Of a stretch of DNA of 64,000 bases, positions 44,391 through 53,991 are shown piece after piece. Source of the DNA: JAYWDA01 sp043747555. Its GTDB lineage: Bacteria > Bdellovibrionota > Bdellovibrionia > Bdellovibrionales > Bdellovibrionaceae. The stretch's first letter is position 1. Every line of letters begins with the position of its first letter. The notes under the pieces are model-generated. The model was not told where the DNA came from. It was given only the letters and a program-made list of their open reading frames with translations, and made no database searches. A program made the translations under genes and the position numbers. The stretch covers positions 5,505-69,504 of the forward strand of contig JAYTOY010000070.1 in the NCBI GenBank assembly GCA_043747555.1, written 5' to 3'.

Positions 44391-45656
44391 CTATATTCGG
44401 AGCTGGGATTCAATAAATCTCTGAACAATCTTTTGGGTGCTGCCAGTGCGGGCTTTGACTTCAGCCGAAAGGTTAGAGCGGTTCGCTGGGCTGAGGGCCA
44501 CGCTGAATTGCCAAAACACCTCAAGGTCTTCTGGTGATTCCACCTTGTGAACGAAGGCCTGCTTTTGGAATTCTAGGGCTTCGCGATTGTTTTGATGGAA
44601 GGGACCGACACTGACCGTCAGGCCACTGGCTAGGGGTTCCATCACCGAATGAACTTGTTTGCGAAAACTTCCGCCGACAAAAGCAGCCGTACCCCAGGTG
44701 TAAAGTTCGGCTAAGATACCGATTTGGTCGACAATAAGTACATCGGCGGTCCATGGTTTATTTTCAGAATAAAGTTGGCAGTCAATATTTTCAGATTTTA
44801 AAAAACTTGTTATTTTCAGCAAACGATCCGAAGAAATTTCATGGGGCGCGAGAAGTAGTTTTACAGAATTCTTCAAGCGGTTTTGTGCAAACCAAGAAAA
44901 TAAAACGATCTCATCTTCGGGCCAAGTTGATCCAGCCACAAGTATTTTAAAATCAGAAGTTGGTCTTGAATTTTCATTAACGTGTTGCGGATTTTCTAAT
45001 CGATAAAAAACCTGGTCGTATCGGGTATCCCCAATGACTATAGATTTTTGAAAATCGCAATCTTGCAGTTGCTTTTGGTCCTCTCCAGAAACCACTAATA
45101 TTTGTGTCAGTTGATTCAAAGTCCAAATTGTTAGAAACTTTGTTAAGCCTTTCAATCGCGAGCTATTTTTTGCAAATGTTGCAGAAAATAAAGTTGAAGG
45201 AATTTTTTTAAGTTTTAATTGGTAGGAAATTTCTGGCCAAACATCAGTGCGTGCAAAATAGACGGCACGGGGTCGGACTCGATCAAGGAAATTTTGACAA
45301 GCCTTGATTGAATCCCAAGGTGACGGGCCCCAAGCATCAACGTCGGTCATCTTTACAAGAATTTTTTTTGCAGACGGGGAGGAATAGGTAACTACGATCG
45401 GAATTTTTGGAAACTGCTTTTTAAACTCTCGAATTAAGGGACGTGCATATTCAATTTCTCCACTGGCGGCGTGAATCCAAATCGGAGATTCGAGCGGTAT
45501 CACCGAATTTTTAATAAATGCCCACTGATTTTTTAGTCGCTCTTCAGTAATAATTTTCAATTTTCCACGAAGAAATGGCTTTACCAAAAACAAGATCAAG
45601 GTCGCAAAAGGCACCAAAAAACGGCGGTAGAAAAAAAATAAAATAGAACCTATCAT
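44391..45656 (-). CDS. waaA: Kdo transferase (lipid A 3-deoxy-D-manno-octulosonate transferase)
   Basis: 421-residue GT30-family enzyme that adds Kdo to lipid A at the inner membrane. N-terminal membrane anchor about 5-25; IWIHAASGEIEYARPLI contains the general-base Glu region; VYFARTDVWPEISYQ and the donor-site block FVGGSFRKQVHSVMEPLASG are typical. It overlaps the upstream heptosyltransferase-like gene by four bases. Together they are an LPS inner-core pair. The number of Kdo residues added cannot be predicted. Confidence 0.88.
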   Translation of the reverse strand: MIGSILFFFYRRFLVPFATLILFLVKPFLRGKLKIITEERLKNQWAFIKNSVIPLESPIWIHAASGEIEYARPLIREFKKQFPKIPIVVTYSSPSAKKILVKMTDVDAWGPSPWDSIKACQNFLDRVRPRAVYFARTDVWPEISYQLKLKKIPSTLFSATFAKNSSRLKGLTKFLTIWTLNQLTQILVVSGEDQKQLQDCDFQKSIVIGDTRYDQVFYRLENPQHVNENSRPTSDFKILVAGSTWPEDEIVLFSWFAQNRLKNSVKLLLAPHEISSDRLLKITSFLKSENIDCQLYSENKPWTADVLIVDQIGILAELYTWGTAAFVGGSFRKQVHSVMEPLASGLTVSVGPFHQNNREALEFQKQAFVHKVESPEDLEVFWQFSVALSPANRSNLSAEVKARTGSTQKIVQRFIESQLRI

Positions 45657-46666
45657 GCTGGATCCAAAATTTTTAATAACTCAGCTTGAACCTGCGAAGG
45701 CAAAATATCCTTTAAACATTTTTGAAATTCAGAATTTACGCAAGGACCCTGACCATGCTTACTGCAGGGACGGCAGGCTAAATCAATTTGAAGAATTTTG
45801 GTCGTCGGCCTTGACGGAAAACCAAAAGGGGCTGGTCCCATAAGTGCAATTGTTGGGCAGCCCAACTGTTCGCCGACATGTAATAAGCCAGTGTCATTGC
45901 TGACCAAGGCTTTTGCATTGCAAATAATAGCAGCACTTTGTCGCAAGGAAGTTTTACCAGCTAAATTAAAGACTCGCTCAGGAGCTGGCCCCACTAGTTT
46001 TTCTAAGAAAGTATCTTGCCCGCCTCCGAGCAGAACGAAATTTTTTAACGGAAAACTGTCAATCAAATCTTGCCAATATTCTATGGGCCACCGTTTTAAC
46101 TCAAACGCTGCCGATGGTGCCAAAGCAATAAAACTTTCGGGCAAGCCAATTTTTCCTTGCTGAATTTCTGATGGGTTCAAAAAAAATTGTGGAACGGCGG
46201 GCAGCTTTGACGAAATTCCCCAAGCTTTAAGGGGCTCAAGAAGATCTCGTTGACCCGAAAAAGGCTGCTGAAAGGTATTGATTCGAAATTTAAAAAGCAG
46301 CAGCCTTTTCCACCTTCGGATAGACCTTCGCAAAAGCTGAGGCCGTTGTCCGATCCAAGGAAACCTTAAAAATAAGGTCAAAATATGGGATCGCAAATTA
46401 TTATGGGCATCGTAAACACGAGTAAACTGTTCATTTCGCAAGGTCTTAGCCAAGCCAATCAGGCCCCTGAAACCCAGGTTTCTTGCGAATATCCAAACCC
46501 GGTCAATACTGGGATGGTTTTTAAGCAAAGGCGCCATGTCTTCGCGAGTGACCCAATGCACTTCGCAATCTGAAAAATGATGTTTTAAAACAGAGGCTAC
46601 ACTCAGGCATTGAGTGACATCTCCGAAGCTAGAAAAGCGAATGATCAGAACCTTTTTCTTAAACAT
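45653..46666 (-). CDS. Glycosyltransferase family 9, LPS heptosyltransferase-like
   Basis: 337 residues of the GT9 family (ADP-heptose:LPS heptosyltransferases). Features: LIIRFSSFGDVTQ at the N-terminus, VHWVTREDM, FIALAPSAAFELKRWP in the middle, SNDTGLLHVGEQLGCPTIALMGP near 240 as the donor-binding block, and a Cys-rich ACRPCSKHGQGPC segment. The specific acceptor (WaaC-, WaaF- or WaaQ-like) is not clear. An ATG at 46666 is chosen; a TTG at 46684 would extend it by six residues. No good ribosome site is visible. It leads into waaA with a four-base overlap. Confidence 0.83.
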   Translation of the reverse strand: MFKKKVLIIRFSSFGDVTQCLSVASVLKHHFSDCEVHWVTREDMAPLLKNHPSIDRVWIFARNLGFRGLIGLAKTLRNEQFTRVYDAHNNLRSHILTLFLRFPWIGQRPQLLRRSIRRWKRLLLFKFRINTFQQPFSGQRDLLEPLKAWGISSKLPAVPQFFLNPSEIQQGKIGLPESFIALAPSAAFELKRWPIEYWQDLIDSFPLKNFVLLGGGQDTFLEKLVGPAPERVFNLAGKTSLRQSAAIICNAKALVSNDTGLLHVGEQLGCPTIALMGPAPFGFPSRPTTKILQIDLACRPCSKHGQGPCVNSEFQKCLKDILPSQVQAELLKILDPA

Positions 46667-46769
46667 GAGGTTCAAGGCTAACAAAAGCTGTGATCAGGGT
46701 CAAAATATACAGCCCATTTAGCAGCTATCTTAATAATTTTCTTAAGCTTTATTGCTCTGAAATGAATTC

Positions 46770-46790
46770 TTTGATAAGTCGTTTATCGAA
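46770..46790. promoter_or_regulatory. Inverted repeat in the 235-base gap before cassette copy 2
   Basis: TTTGATAA and TTATCGAA (one G-T pair) form an eight-base stem around GTCGT in the divergent region between the heptosyltransferase-like gene and the barrel gene. A candidate operator. Apart from this and the 46886-46900 motif the gap shows nothing recognisable. Confidence 0.3.
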
Positions 46791-46885
46791 GGCCTGGCGA
46801 ACCTATCGACAATAACAGGAAATTTGCCAAACTTTGTCGCTTAAAACCCTTGGGTAACACTTTATGAACTTAGAGGACGGCACGG

Positions 46886-46900
46886 GCCTTGTACTAAAAG
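46886..46900 (+). promoter_or_regulatory. Cassette-associated motif, second copy
   Basis: GCCTTGTACTAAAAG, 13 of 15 bases the same as 15393-15407. Here it lies directly before the ATG, so no ribosome site can sit between; translation may be leaderless or begin at the ATG of codon 3. Confidence 0.25.
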
Positions 46901-46901
46901 A

Positions 46902-48299
46902 ATGTTGATGCGACACATTTTGACCGCCCTTTTACTTTTATGGCCTTCTTGCTTTGTCTATGCTCAAAGCTCGGCCACGATTTCGGCAACGTCAAAAAAT
47001 ACCTTTTTGCCGAAGATGCGGCTTTGGAATGACTCATTTATTTCTAGCGATTATGAAGCCACCAATTCAAAAAATTTTGGATTCCTAGGGGCCTCTCTGA
47101 TGACTCCGAAGGAGTCGACTTGGCTGGTTAAGATGGATATTGATACGGCTTTTGCCTTCAATGCTCCACTGCTCAGTTATTTGAATTTCAAAGACAGCTA
47201 TTTTGATGTGACTTTCGGAGATATCAGCGCTGGGCCGATTCCTAGATTACAAGTCGGACGCAAGCGTTCTGACTGGAGCCAAGCCGATCAACGTTGGAAT
47301 TTAGGTGCCTGGGAACCAGTTTTTAAATGGAACCCACTGACTCCCGAGCGTCAGGGGCTGACAGGTTTATTTTTGCTTCTACCTTTTGAAAACATCGAAC
47401 TTGAGCTGATGGGTTCGCCCTTTTATCTTCCGACACAAGGACCCAATTTTCGCGTTTCTGAAAATGGCGAATTTGAAAAGGGCTCACCGTACTTTATTCC
47501 GCCGGCAGATTCAGTTCATATTTTTTCTCAAACTTCAAAAGTTGAATATAATTTAGAAAAGCCCAACGAATCACAAGTTGTTTTACAGCGATCCTATGCC
47601 ACTCGACTTCGCCTGAAGACAGACTCTTTTTTTGCACAAGGAAGTTATGCTTTTAAGCCGATGAATGAGCTTCCTTTGGCCTACAACGGCTTGTTAGATA
47701 TTGCTCGTGATCGTGGTGTTGTCGACATCATTACGTCTGTTCAGTATCACGAAGTGACTGGTGCTGATTTAGAATGGCATACGAAAACTTTTAAATTAGG
47801 TCTCAGTAGCTTTCGCGACAGACCTTTTGGAAAAGCTGAATTTCCTAATGAACAAAAATGGACAAGGCCCGTTTATAAGGAAGCGTTTGCGACCAGTCCT
47901 TATTTAGATTTAAATTTTGCGGCAGGTTGGGTGGCCAAAACTCAATACATTTTGATCACCGGAGGCGAAGTAGAAGAAATTGGTCCTTTAGCGAATCCCA
48001 CCCGAGCCTCAATCACCCGAAGATATCCTTTCACCCAAGCGCAAAGCCTTGAGGTCGAATATCAGGGTCGTCAAATTTTACGTCGCCCATGGCAGAGCAG
48101 TCTTAATTATACGGTCAGCACAAAAAATCAATTCGATATGATTCGATGGCGTGGAAGCGTTCAGCTGAATAAAATGTGGAATATTTTTTCTGAGACTCTT
48201 GTTGTTCGGGCGCAAAGCGTGACAAAAGACAATCAAAATGATATTTCACAGTTTGAAAATCATGATCGCCTATTAGCCGGGGTGTCGTATGTTTTCTAA
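46902..48299 (+). CDS. Outer-membrane beta-barrel protein, cassette copy 2
   Basis: 465 residues with a signal peptide (about 1-21, CFVYAQS), paralogue of the 15496-16983 protein. It has the same GR-x4-WS-x2-D-x-RW-x-LG-x-W-x-P block near residue 118, then NPLTPERQGLTGLF, and ends in LLAGVSYVF. The strands between are typical outer-membrane barrel. The ATG of the following lipoprotein gene lies in the TAT GTT codons of the terminal YVF, exactly as in copy 1. Confidence 0.7.
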   Translation: MLMRHILTALLLLWPSCFVYAQSSATISATSKNTFLPKMRLWNDSFISSDYEATNSKNFGFLGASLMTPKESTWLVKMDIDTAFAFNAPLLSYLNFKDSYFDVTFGDISAGPIPRLQVGRKRSDWSQADQRWNLGAWEPVFKWNPLTPERQGLTGLFLLLPFENIELELMGSPFYLPTQGPNFRVSENGEFEKGSPYFIPPADSVHIFSQTSKVEYNLEKPNESQVVLQRSYATRLRLKTDSFFAQGSYAFKPMNELPLAYNGLLDIARDRGVVDIITSVQYHEVTGADLEWHTKTFKLGLSSFRDRPFGKAEFPNEQKWTRPVYKEAFATSPYLDLNFAAGWVAKTQYILITGGEVEEIGPLANPTRASITRRYPFTQAQSLEVEYQGRQILRRPWQSSLNYTVSTKNQFDMIRWRGSVQLNKMWNIFSETLVVRAQSVTKDNQNDISQFENHDRLLAGVSYVF

Positions 48300-50649
48300 A
48301 AAAAATCTGATCTTGCTGCTATTTTTGTTTCTGTTTTCATGCAGTGATTTTTTGCGCGGTCCTAAACACGAACCGGAAACTTTGGATCTTCCCACAGGCG
48401 CGTTGTCATGCCTACAAAAGCTTCCGGAAAACTTTGCAAAAATGGAAAATGGAAATGCGGTGGCGTCAGAGATTGAAACCGATTTCCGCTGTTTGGAAGC
48501 CTCGTTAATTTACTTTCAAGAAAGAACTGTAGGCACTTATAAAGAAGCGTACACACCAGAAGATTTTCGCCGGTTTTTTGGCAAATACTTTTTAACTAAG
48601 AATAATATTTCAAAAGGATTTGCCGATCAGCTGGTGCTTTTAAAAGCGGCTGTCATTGGTGGCTCCCCTGATCTAGTTTCAAAAGTTGAAGTCACACAGT
48701 TAGCAAGCTTTATAGGTGTTTTACGAGAACAACTAATTCCACTGCTGCCATTTTTAAAGGTGCTGATGCAAAAAGCGCCTACGGCGGACCAAGGGCAAAT
48801 TGACGAAGCCATCATCTTTCTTAAGCGGGCCGGGCAGGCCTTGCTAAAAGCTTCGCAGTTGCATAAATCGGAGTACACCTTCGATGACCTGCACAAATTG
48901 GCCGTCGAAGTTGGATCATTTATAGGGCTTCAAAGCCATCCTGAAGTGACAGTTGATTTTCAAAAATATTGGCCCTTATTTGAAAGCGTAAAGATAGTTT
49001 TAATGGGCGAGCAGGCCAGTTTAAAAAGTCCCTTAGACTGGGTCGACGCCATGAATTCTTTTGCAGATCTTTATAATCTTGCTTTGCAGAAATATTATTT
49101 GCTGCAGGGGTTTCGCTTCGACTCAATTTCTGATCTAGATAAAATCGGGAACTCTTTAGAAAACTTTTTAGTCTTGCTGCAAAATTCAAATCAATTAAAA
49201 AATCATAATTTTATTCCGTGCCGTCAGGTGGATGTCATGATTGACCAACTGTATGGGTCAGATTTGATCAGCTCTGCGATCTCAAGTTCTACTTTAAAAG
49301 AAACATACAGGACTATTTTGGGCAGAATGACCTCTGGAATTCGATTTCAGTCGGCCAATGAAGTGATTAATCTGACTCAAGATCATGTCCATTATTTGCT
49401 GCGGGAAGTTCGTATCTGGCGCAGTCTGCAAGGGTGGATCAACACCCTATCGACCAATTCTTTAAAAAAGCTACCATGGAGTTTAGTTAAAAATAGCTTT
49501 AGCTCTTATGCCAGTTTGCACCTGGGACACCTTCAAATAAATTCGGTCCAAATAAAGTCTGTTCCGGCGGCACAAAAAGAAGAATTACAAGAGGCCATGA
49601 ATGATTTTATGGGTTTACTGAATCAAAAACGGCCCGTTAAATTCAATGAAAAAGGACGCTTTATTTTGCAATACGATACAACAGTTGGAGGCGTGACGTG
49701 GACGTCATTAAGTCTTTCAAACATGACTTATATGTTCACCCGTTTGATGTTGCGCGGTTACAGTGAATTCAGTCAACCCACTAAGAAAGTGATGATTTCA
49801 GAGCGGGAATTTGTTCGTTGGTACGATGACTTTAGAAAAATTGGCCTTGAGCTAAAGGCCTTTGATCCGCGTCCTGGTCAAACAAATTCGGGAAGTCGAA
49901 GTGCGAAAGAAGCTAACTTTTTTATGCTGAGTTCGAATGGTGACAAAGAAATCGATTTTAATGAGCTTTATGAATATATATCGATCCTAGTTTCTGCAGG
50001 GCTTCGATCTGTCGAGGAAGCCCGGGCGATTGCGACACTAGAGAATTGCTTAGATCTTGATTCAAAAGACTATTTTGGCCGCCCTTTATTGGATGAGTTC
50101 AAATTGCCATTTATTAAGGAAAAAGAATTTAAAGTGGCCATGACAAAACATCGGGCTTCGCTTTTTAGTAATTTGCCATATCTTGTCGACTATTTCCAAA
50201 AGCATCCCGAGCGCTGGAGCGATTTTTATGATCGACTTTTAGATGCAGCCAGATTGAAGCCAGCTGGTTCTGGCCATATTGATCACGGCGACCTGAGGGT
50301 TTTTTTGATGATGATTCATTATCAAGAATCCTTGTTACTTGCATTTGATAAAGACCGAGACGGACTCTTATCAATTCCAGAGCTTGAAAAAGCAGTGCCG
50401 CGATTTTTGAATTTCCTTAAAGATTTAAAAATTCCGATTCCGTGGTTTTTGCAATCGGCGGATGAATGGCTTTTAAAGCATGGCTTTATTTATTTGGCCA
50501 TTGAAGGTCATCAGCCCGAAGGCTCTGACTGGATTAGCTACATTTGGGATCGCTTCAAAAATCCTTTGCTAGGCCAGGAAGCGCGAGTTGATCGGGTCGG
50601 TGTTGCCCAGGTCTTTCGTAATCTTAAACAAGAGTTGAAAAAGCCTTAA
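48289..50649 (+). CDS. EF-hand lipoprotein, cassette copy 2
   Basis: 786 residues with lipobox LFLFSC (C18). Compared with the 1056-residue paralogue it contains only one copy of the approximately 240-residue helical unit (LKAAVIGGSPDLVSKVEV to FQKYWPLFESVKIVLMG and QKYYLLQGF). Two EF-hand-type loops are seen: a degenerate SSNGDKEIDFNE at about 548-559 and a canonical DKDRDGLLSIPE at 687-698. Calcium binding at the outer membrane or in the periplasm is therefore likely. It overlaps the barrel gene by 11 bases and is followed after 20 bases by an MFS gene. Confidence 0.7.
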   Translation: MFSKKNLILLLFLFLFSCSDFLRGPKHEPETLDLPTGALSCLQKLPENFAKMENGNAVASEIETDFRCLEASLIYFQERTVGTYKEAYTPEDFRRFFGKYFLTKNNISKGFADQLVLLKAAVIGGSPDLVSKVEVTQLASFIGVLREQLIPLLPFLKVLMQKAPTADQGQIDEAIIFLKRAGQALLKASQLHKSEYTFDDLHKLAVEVGSFIGLQSHPEVTVDFQKYWPLFESVKIVLMGEQASLKSPLDWVDAMNSFADLYNLALQKYYLLQGFRFDSISDLDKIGNSLENFLVLLQNSNQLKNHNFIPCRQVDVMIDQLYGSDLISSAISSSTLKETYRTILGRMTSGIRFQSANEVINLTQDHVHYLLREVRIWRSLQGWINTLSTNSLKKLPWSLVKNSFSSYASLHLGHLQINSVQIKSVPAAQKEELQEAMNDFMGLLNQKRPVKFNEKGRFILQYDTTVGGVTWTSLSLSNMTYMFTRLMLRGYSEFSQPTKKVMISEREFVRWYDDFRKIGLELKAFDPRPGQTNSGSRSAKEANFFMLSSNGDKEIDFNELYEYISILVSAGLRSVEEARAIATLENCLDLDSKDYFGRPLLDEFKLPFIKEKEFKVAMTKHRASLFSNLPYLVDYFQKHPERWSDFYDRLLDAARLKPAGSGHIDHGDLRVFLMMIHYQESLLLAFDKDRDGLLSIPELEKAVPRFLNFLKDLKIPIPWFLQSADEWLLKHGFIYLAIEGHQPEGSDWISYIWDRFKNPLLGQEARVDRVGVAQVFRNLKQELKKP

Positions 50650-50669
50650 AGTTCAGGCTTAATCGACCA

Positions 50670-51830
50670 GTGATTTGGCCTTACCTTATTCTTGCCTACC
50701 TCAGTCTTATTGTTTACGGCCTTTCAGATAATATCCGGGGCCCTCTTTTTCCTGAATTGATTCAGCATTTTGGCGTGAGCAATACTTTGGGCTCTTGGTT
50801 TTATGGGGTCGCATCAATATTCAGCTTTATCGGAGCTTGGTTGTGCCTTCAGACTTTAAAAAAATTGGATCGAATCCAAAATCTATATTCAGCTTTGACA
50901 GTTCTTTTTGTAGGATTAGTCGGTCTTGGATTCAGCCAAAATTATTATCATCTTCTGCTGGCTTCGGCCATCCTGGGTTTAGGCTTAGGGCAAACAACAG
51001 TTATATTTAATTTGCTGGCGACAGTAGGGACGTCTCCAAAGTATAGGAAACAAGCCATTTCTGGGTTGCATAGCATGTATGCTCTTTCAAGTTTTTTGGC
51101 GCCACTGGTTGTAGCTGGGATTTTCAGGTTGGGCGGCACCTGGTCGCAATGTTTCTTTTTCGCAGCCGGGCTTTGCGGAATTTTAATCATCGTAGGCGCG
51201 CTATCATATCGAAAAGAAAATTTACAGGCCGAAAATGAGATCGCCAATTTGTCGGCTGAAAAAAAGGTTGAAAAAACTAATTCAGAAAAAAGACCCCAAG
51301 GCATCTACGTTTTAGCAGCTGCTTTCGGATTTTATGTTGTGGCAGAAATACTTTTGAGTTCAAGACTGGCGCTTTACTTGCGCCTAGAAAAAAACTTTGA
51401 TCTTGAAAAATCCAGTTTTTATTTAACTGGTTTTTTTCTTTGCTTATTAACCAGTCGAATTGTTCTTAGCATTTGGCCTTTGAAGCGTTCTGTCTATTCT
51501 CAGTTATTGGCATCTTTAGTGATTAGTTTTATTGCGATCCTAATGGGGCTGTATGTCCATGAAGGATTTTTTATTTTTGCGGGCCTGACGATGGGTCCGT
51601 TTTACGCTTTAAGTGTGATTTATGTTTCTGAGGAGTTTCCCCGGTTTTTAAATCAAGCCATGGCTTTGTCGATGGCTTTGCAGTCGTTAATGGTTGTGAT
51701 CATGCATGTGACATCCGGGTGGATGACCGATCAGTGGGGAATTTCTTGGGCGATGTTAGCAGGGCCGGCCTGTTTAGCGCTGTCAATGGCACTTTTATGG
51801 GGTTTCCCCAGATGGAAAAAGCAATGGTAA
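50670..51830 (+). CDS. MFS transporter
   Basis: 386 residues with twelve predicted membrane helices in two halves and a charged central loop (about 175-210, AEKKVEKTNSEKR). It begins LILAYLSLIVYGLSDNIRGPLFPEL, a major facilitator start similar to sugar- or FucP-like members. Substrate unknown. GTG start with no clear ribosome site, 20 bases after the EF-hand lipoprotein gene. The stop overlaps the start of the methyltransferase gene by seven bases. Confidence 0.82.
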   Translation: MIWPYLILAYLSLIVYGLSDNIRGPLFPELIQHFGVSNTLGSWFYGVASIFSFIGAWLCLQTLKKLDRIQNLYSALTVLFVGLVGLGFSQNYYHLLLASAILGLGLGQTTVIFNLLATVGTSPKYRKQAISGLHSMYALSSFLAPLVVAGIFRLGGTWSQCFFFAAGLCGILIIVGALSYRKENLQAENEIANLSAEKKVEKTNSEKRPQGIYVLAAAFGFYVVAEILLSSRLALYLRLEKNFDLEKSSFYLTGFFLCLLTSRIVLSIWPLKRSVYSQLLASLVISFIAILMGLYVHEGFFIFAGLTMGPFYALSVIYVSEEFPRFLNQAMALSMALQSLMVVIMHVTSGWMTDQWGISWAMLAGPACLALSMALLWGFPRWKKQW

Positions 51831-52996
51831 AGTCAGTCGAAAAAGCATTGATTGTTTGTACGCCCGGAATGGAAAAAGAACTTTTGGCAGAACTGAAAGA
51901 AGTTTGGCCCTATTTGCTCTCTCCGCAAGCGCAAACTCAAAGTGAAGCCTTACCAGAAATCGTCGTCATTCATGGCGGGATTGAGATTCCCTGTGATTTT
52001 TTTCGAGCCGTGCAATTTAATTTTTTTATGAAAACGGCCACACGCATTCTTTGGCGCATCAGTGAATTCAAATGCCGCGATCTGAATAAACTTTATGATA
52101 ACTTGAAACGCGTACCTTGGGGTCAATGGTTAAAGACATCCCAAATTGACTGGCATGTTTCTGCTTCGGGCACGCGAATGAATCATCAAAAGCGCATCAA
52201 AGAAATTTTAAATAAGGTGATTGCTGAATGTAAAATGCCAGCGGGGCAGGGTCCCGTTGATATTTATTTTAGAAATCATGATGACATCATCACGATCAGT
52301 ATCGACCTCAGCGGCGAGGCTTTGTACAAACGAAGTCTTCAGAAAAAAGTTGGTGAGGCGCCTTTCCGTGAAAGCTGGGCTCATTTTATTTTGCGCCGAA
52401 TGATGAAGGGCCACTCGGGTTCGTCTCTTTCAGGGATCCATTTGGTCGACCCTTTTATGGGTTCAGGCACTTTTTTATTAGAAGCGGCCACGTTCAGAGC
52501 GCCTAATTTTTCGAGGGCTTTTGCGTTTCAAAATTTAGTGCAAGCTCCAAAGCTCTTTAAGTCCGCCACTTTTTCTTTAAATTATAAATGGTCTGCGCAT
52601 CCAACTTTTAGTGATCTTTATGGTTTTGATACCAACCCAGAAATGGTCCTATTGGCCAAAGAAAATTTCGAGATTGATCAGGCCCAGTTTCGCCTTAAGC
52701 AAGAGGAACTAAAAGTCGCAGTCGGGGATGCTTTTAAGCCTGAAAAGGCTATTCCAGCGCCTGTGTGGCTGGTCGCAAACCCTCCTTGGGGAGCAAGGCT
52801 TCCACAAGACATGAAGTTTGAGGCCTTAGCGACAAACCTTGTCAAAGTTTGGAAGCCTGCTAAGATGGCATTGATTTTACCTACGAAGTCTTTAAATCCT
52901 GGATGCATTTCCGAGACTTATAAAGTTTCTGAAAATATCAGTTTAATTTTAGGTGGTCAGACTGTCGATCTTTTGATCTTTCAATGTAAAGAGTAG
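51824..52996 (+). CDS. RlmL-like THUMP-domain RNA guanine-N2 methyltransferase
   Basis: 390 residues resembling the N-terminal half of RlmL (23S rRNA m2G methyltransferase) or YpsC. A THUMP-like region (about 50-165, DWHVSASGTRMNHQKRIKE) precedes the methyltransferase domain with DPFMGSGTFLLEA near 208, YGFDTNPEM near 267 and the catalytic NPPWGARL near 318. No second RlmK-like domain. ATG at 51824 overlaps the MFS stop; another ATG at 51812 is possible. rRNA is the probable substrate, tRNA is not excluded. Confidence 0.83.
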   Translation: MVKSVEKALIVCTPGMEKELLAELKEVWPYLLSPQAQTQSEALPEIVVIHGGIEIPCDFFRAVQFNFFMKTATRILWRISEFKCRDLNKLYDNLKRVPWGQWLKTSQIDWHVSASGTRMNHQKRIKEILNKVIAECKMPAGQGPVDIYFRNHDDIITISIDLSGEALYKRSLQKKVGEAPFRESWAHFILRRMMKGHSGSSLSGIHLVDPFMGSGTFLLEAATFRAPNFSRAFAFQNLVQAPKLFKSATFSLNYKWSAHPTFSDLYGFDTNPEMVLLAKENFEIDQAQFRLKQEELKVAVGDAFKPEKAIPAPVWLVANPPWGARLPQDMKFEALATNLVKVWKPAKMALILPTKSLNPGCISETYKVSENISLILGGQTVDLLIFQCKE

Positions 52997-53052
52997 CTGA
53001 CAATTAAGGGCTTTCTCGACATCGAGGGGGCTGTAGGTTAAACCTAACCTTA

Positions 53053-53979
53053 ATGAAGCGTTTAATGATCTCTTTATTAGCACTGTGTTTTTTCTCCTCC
53101 TGTGAGCCTCGCGATGTGCGGCTATTGCAAGACTCTGAACGCGGAAAAAAAGGCGTCAACTCCAGAGCCGATCAAGAGGTATTTTTTGGAGATACCTCTG
53201 CGGCTATTTTTGCTCTTGAAAAGCAAATTGAAATTATTAATGCACTTGAAATGACTTTGCATCCAGAGTTTGCTGGTGAAATCGGATACGCTGTTAAAGA
53301 TGACCGAAATTCTGGTCGAAAAAATACTCCGCCTGTATTAAATTTTTACCAGCGCCAAAATACGATTCTTGAAAAAGGACGACAAGACAGTGTTCTTAGC
53401 TGGCAGGCTTCTGCGTCCATGGAGCCTCTAAAATTAGAGGGTGTCGGTAGTGTCGCTTTGTATTCTGAGTTGCCAGGACCAGCGAATATCAACGCGAAAG
53501 TCGAACAGGAATTGGTTGAAATCACAACCGACGAGGACAATCAAAATCTATATCATATCGAAATTAAAATGATGAAAATATCTATTTCAAAGGAACTGCC
53601 GAAGCCCTATTTAACGGAAGTGATGATCTCCTCTCAGATAACTGTCCGTCGCGACGAAACAGCGGTCGGACTTCCAGCGCGATACACGATGACAAAATCT
53701 AGTTTCAGCATAAGTAATAATAAAGGGCGAAATGCCGTTCCATCACGGACTTTAAATCTAAGCGTGTCGGAAAACTTTTCTGTGCATTTAGGAATTTGTC
53801 CCTACGCTGTCGGATCATTAAGTCTGATGAATAGCGAAAATAAAAAAGATAAGGACTTAGTTCAGTTGAAAGAAGATTCTTTGATCAACTTAAGCACGAT
53901 GGCGGAAGAAAAGCTGATTCCTTGCACGGAAACTACGATTCGGCCGTTGATTGATCTTTCAAGAATCTTACGAATGTAA
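53053..53979 (+). CDS. Predicted lipoprotein, partner of the next barrel gene
   Basis: 308 residues with lipobox CFFSSC (C17). The mature part is beta-rich after about residue 100; two Cys (ICPY and PCTET) near the C-terminus could form a disulfide. No family recognised. The barrel gene follows 12 bases later, so this is the fourth lipoprotein-barrel neighbour pair, here in the opposite order. Confidence 0.62.
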   Translation: MKRLMISLLALCFFSSCEPRDVRLLQDSERGKKGVNSRADQEVFFGDTSAAIFALEKQIEIINALEMTLHPEFAGEIGYAVKDDRNSGRKNTPPVLNFYQRQNTILEKGRQDSVLSWQASASMEPLKLEGVGSVALYSELPGPANINAKVEQELVEITTDEDNQNLYHIEIKMMKISISKELPKPYLTEVMISSQITVRRDETAVGLPARYTMTKSSFSISNNKGRNAVPSRTLNLSVSENFSVHLGICPYAVGSLSLMNSENKKDKDLVQLKEDSLINLSTMAEEKLIPCTETTIRPLIDLSRILRM

Positions 53980-53991
53980 GGAAAGACTAGG

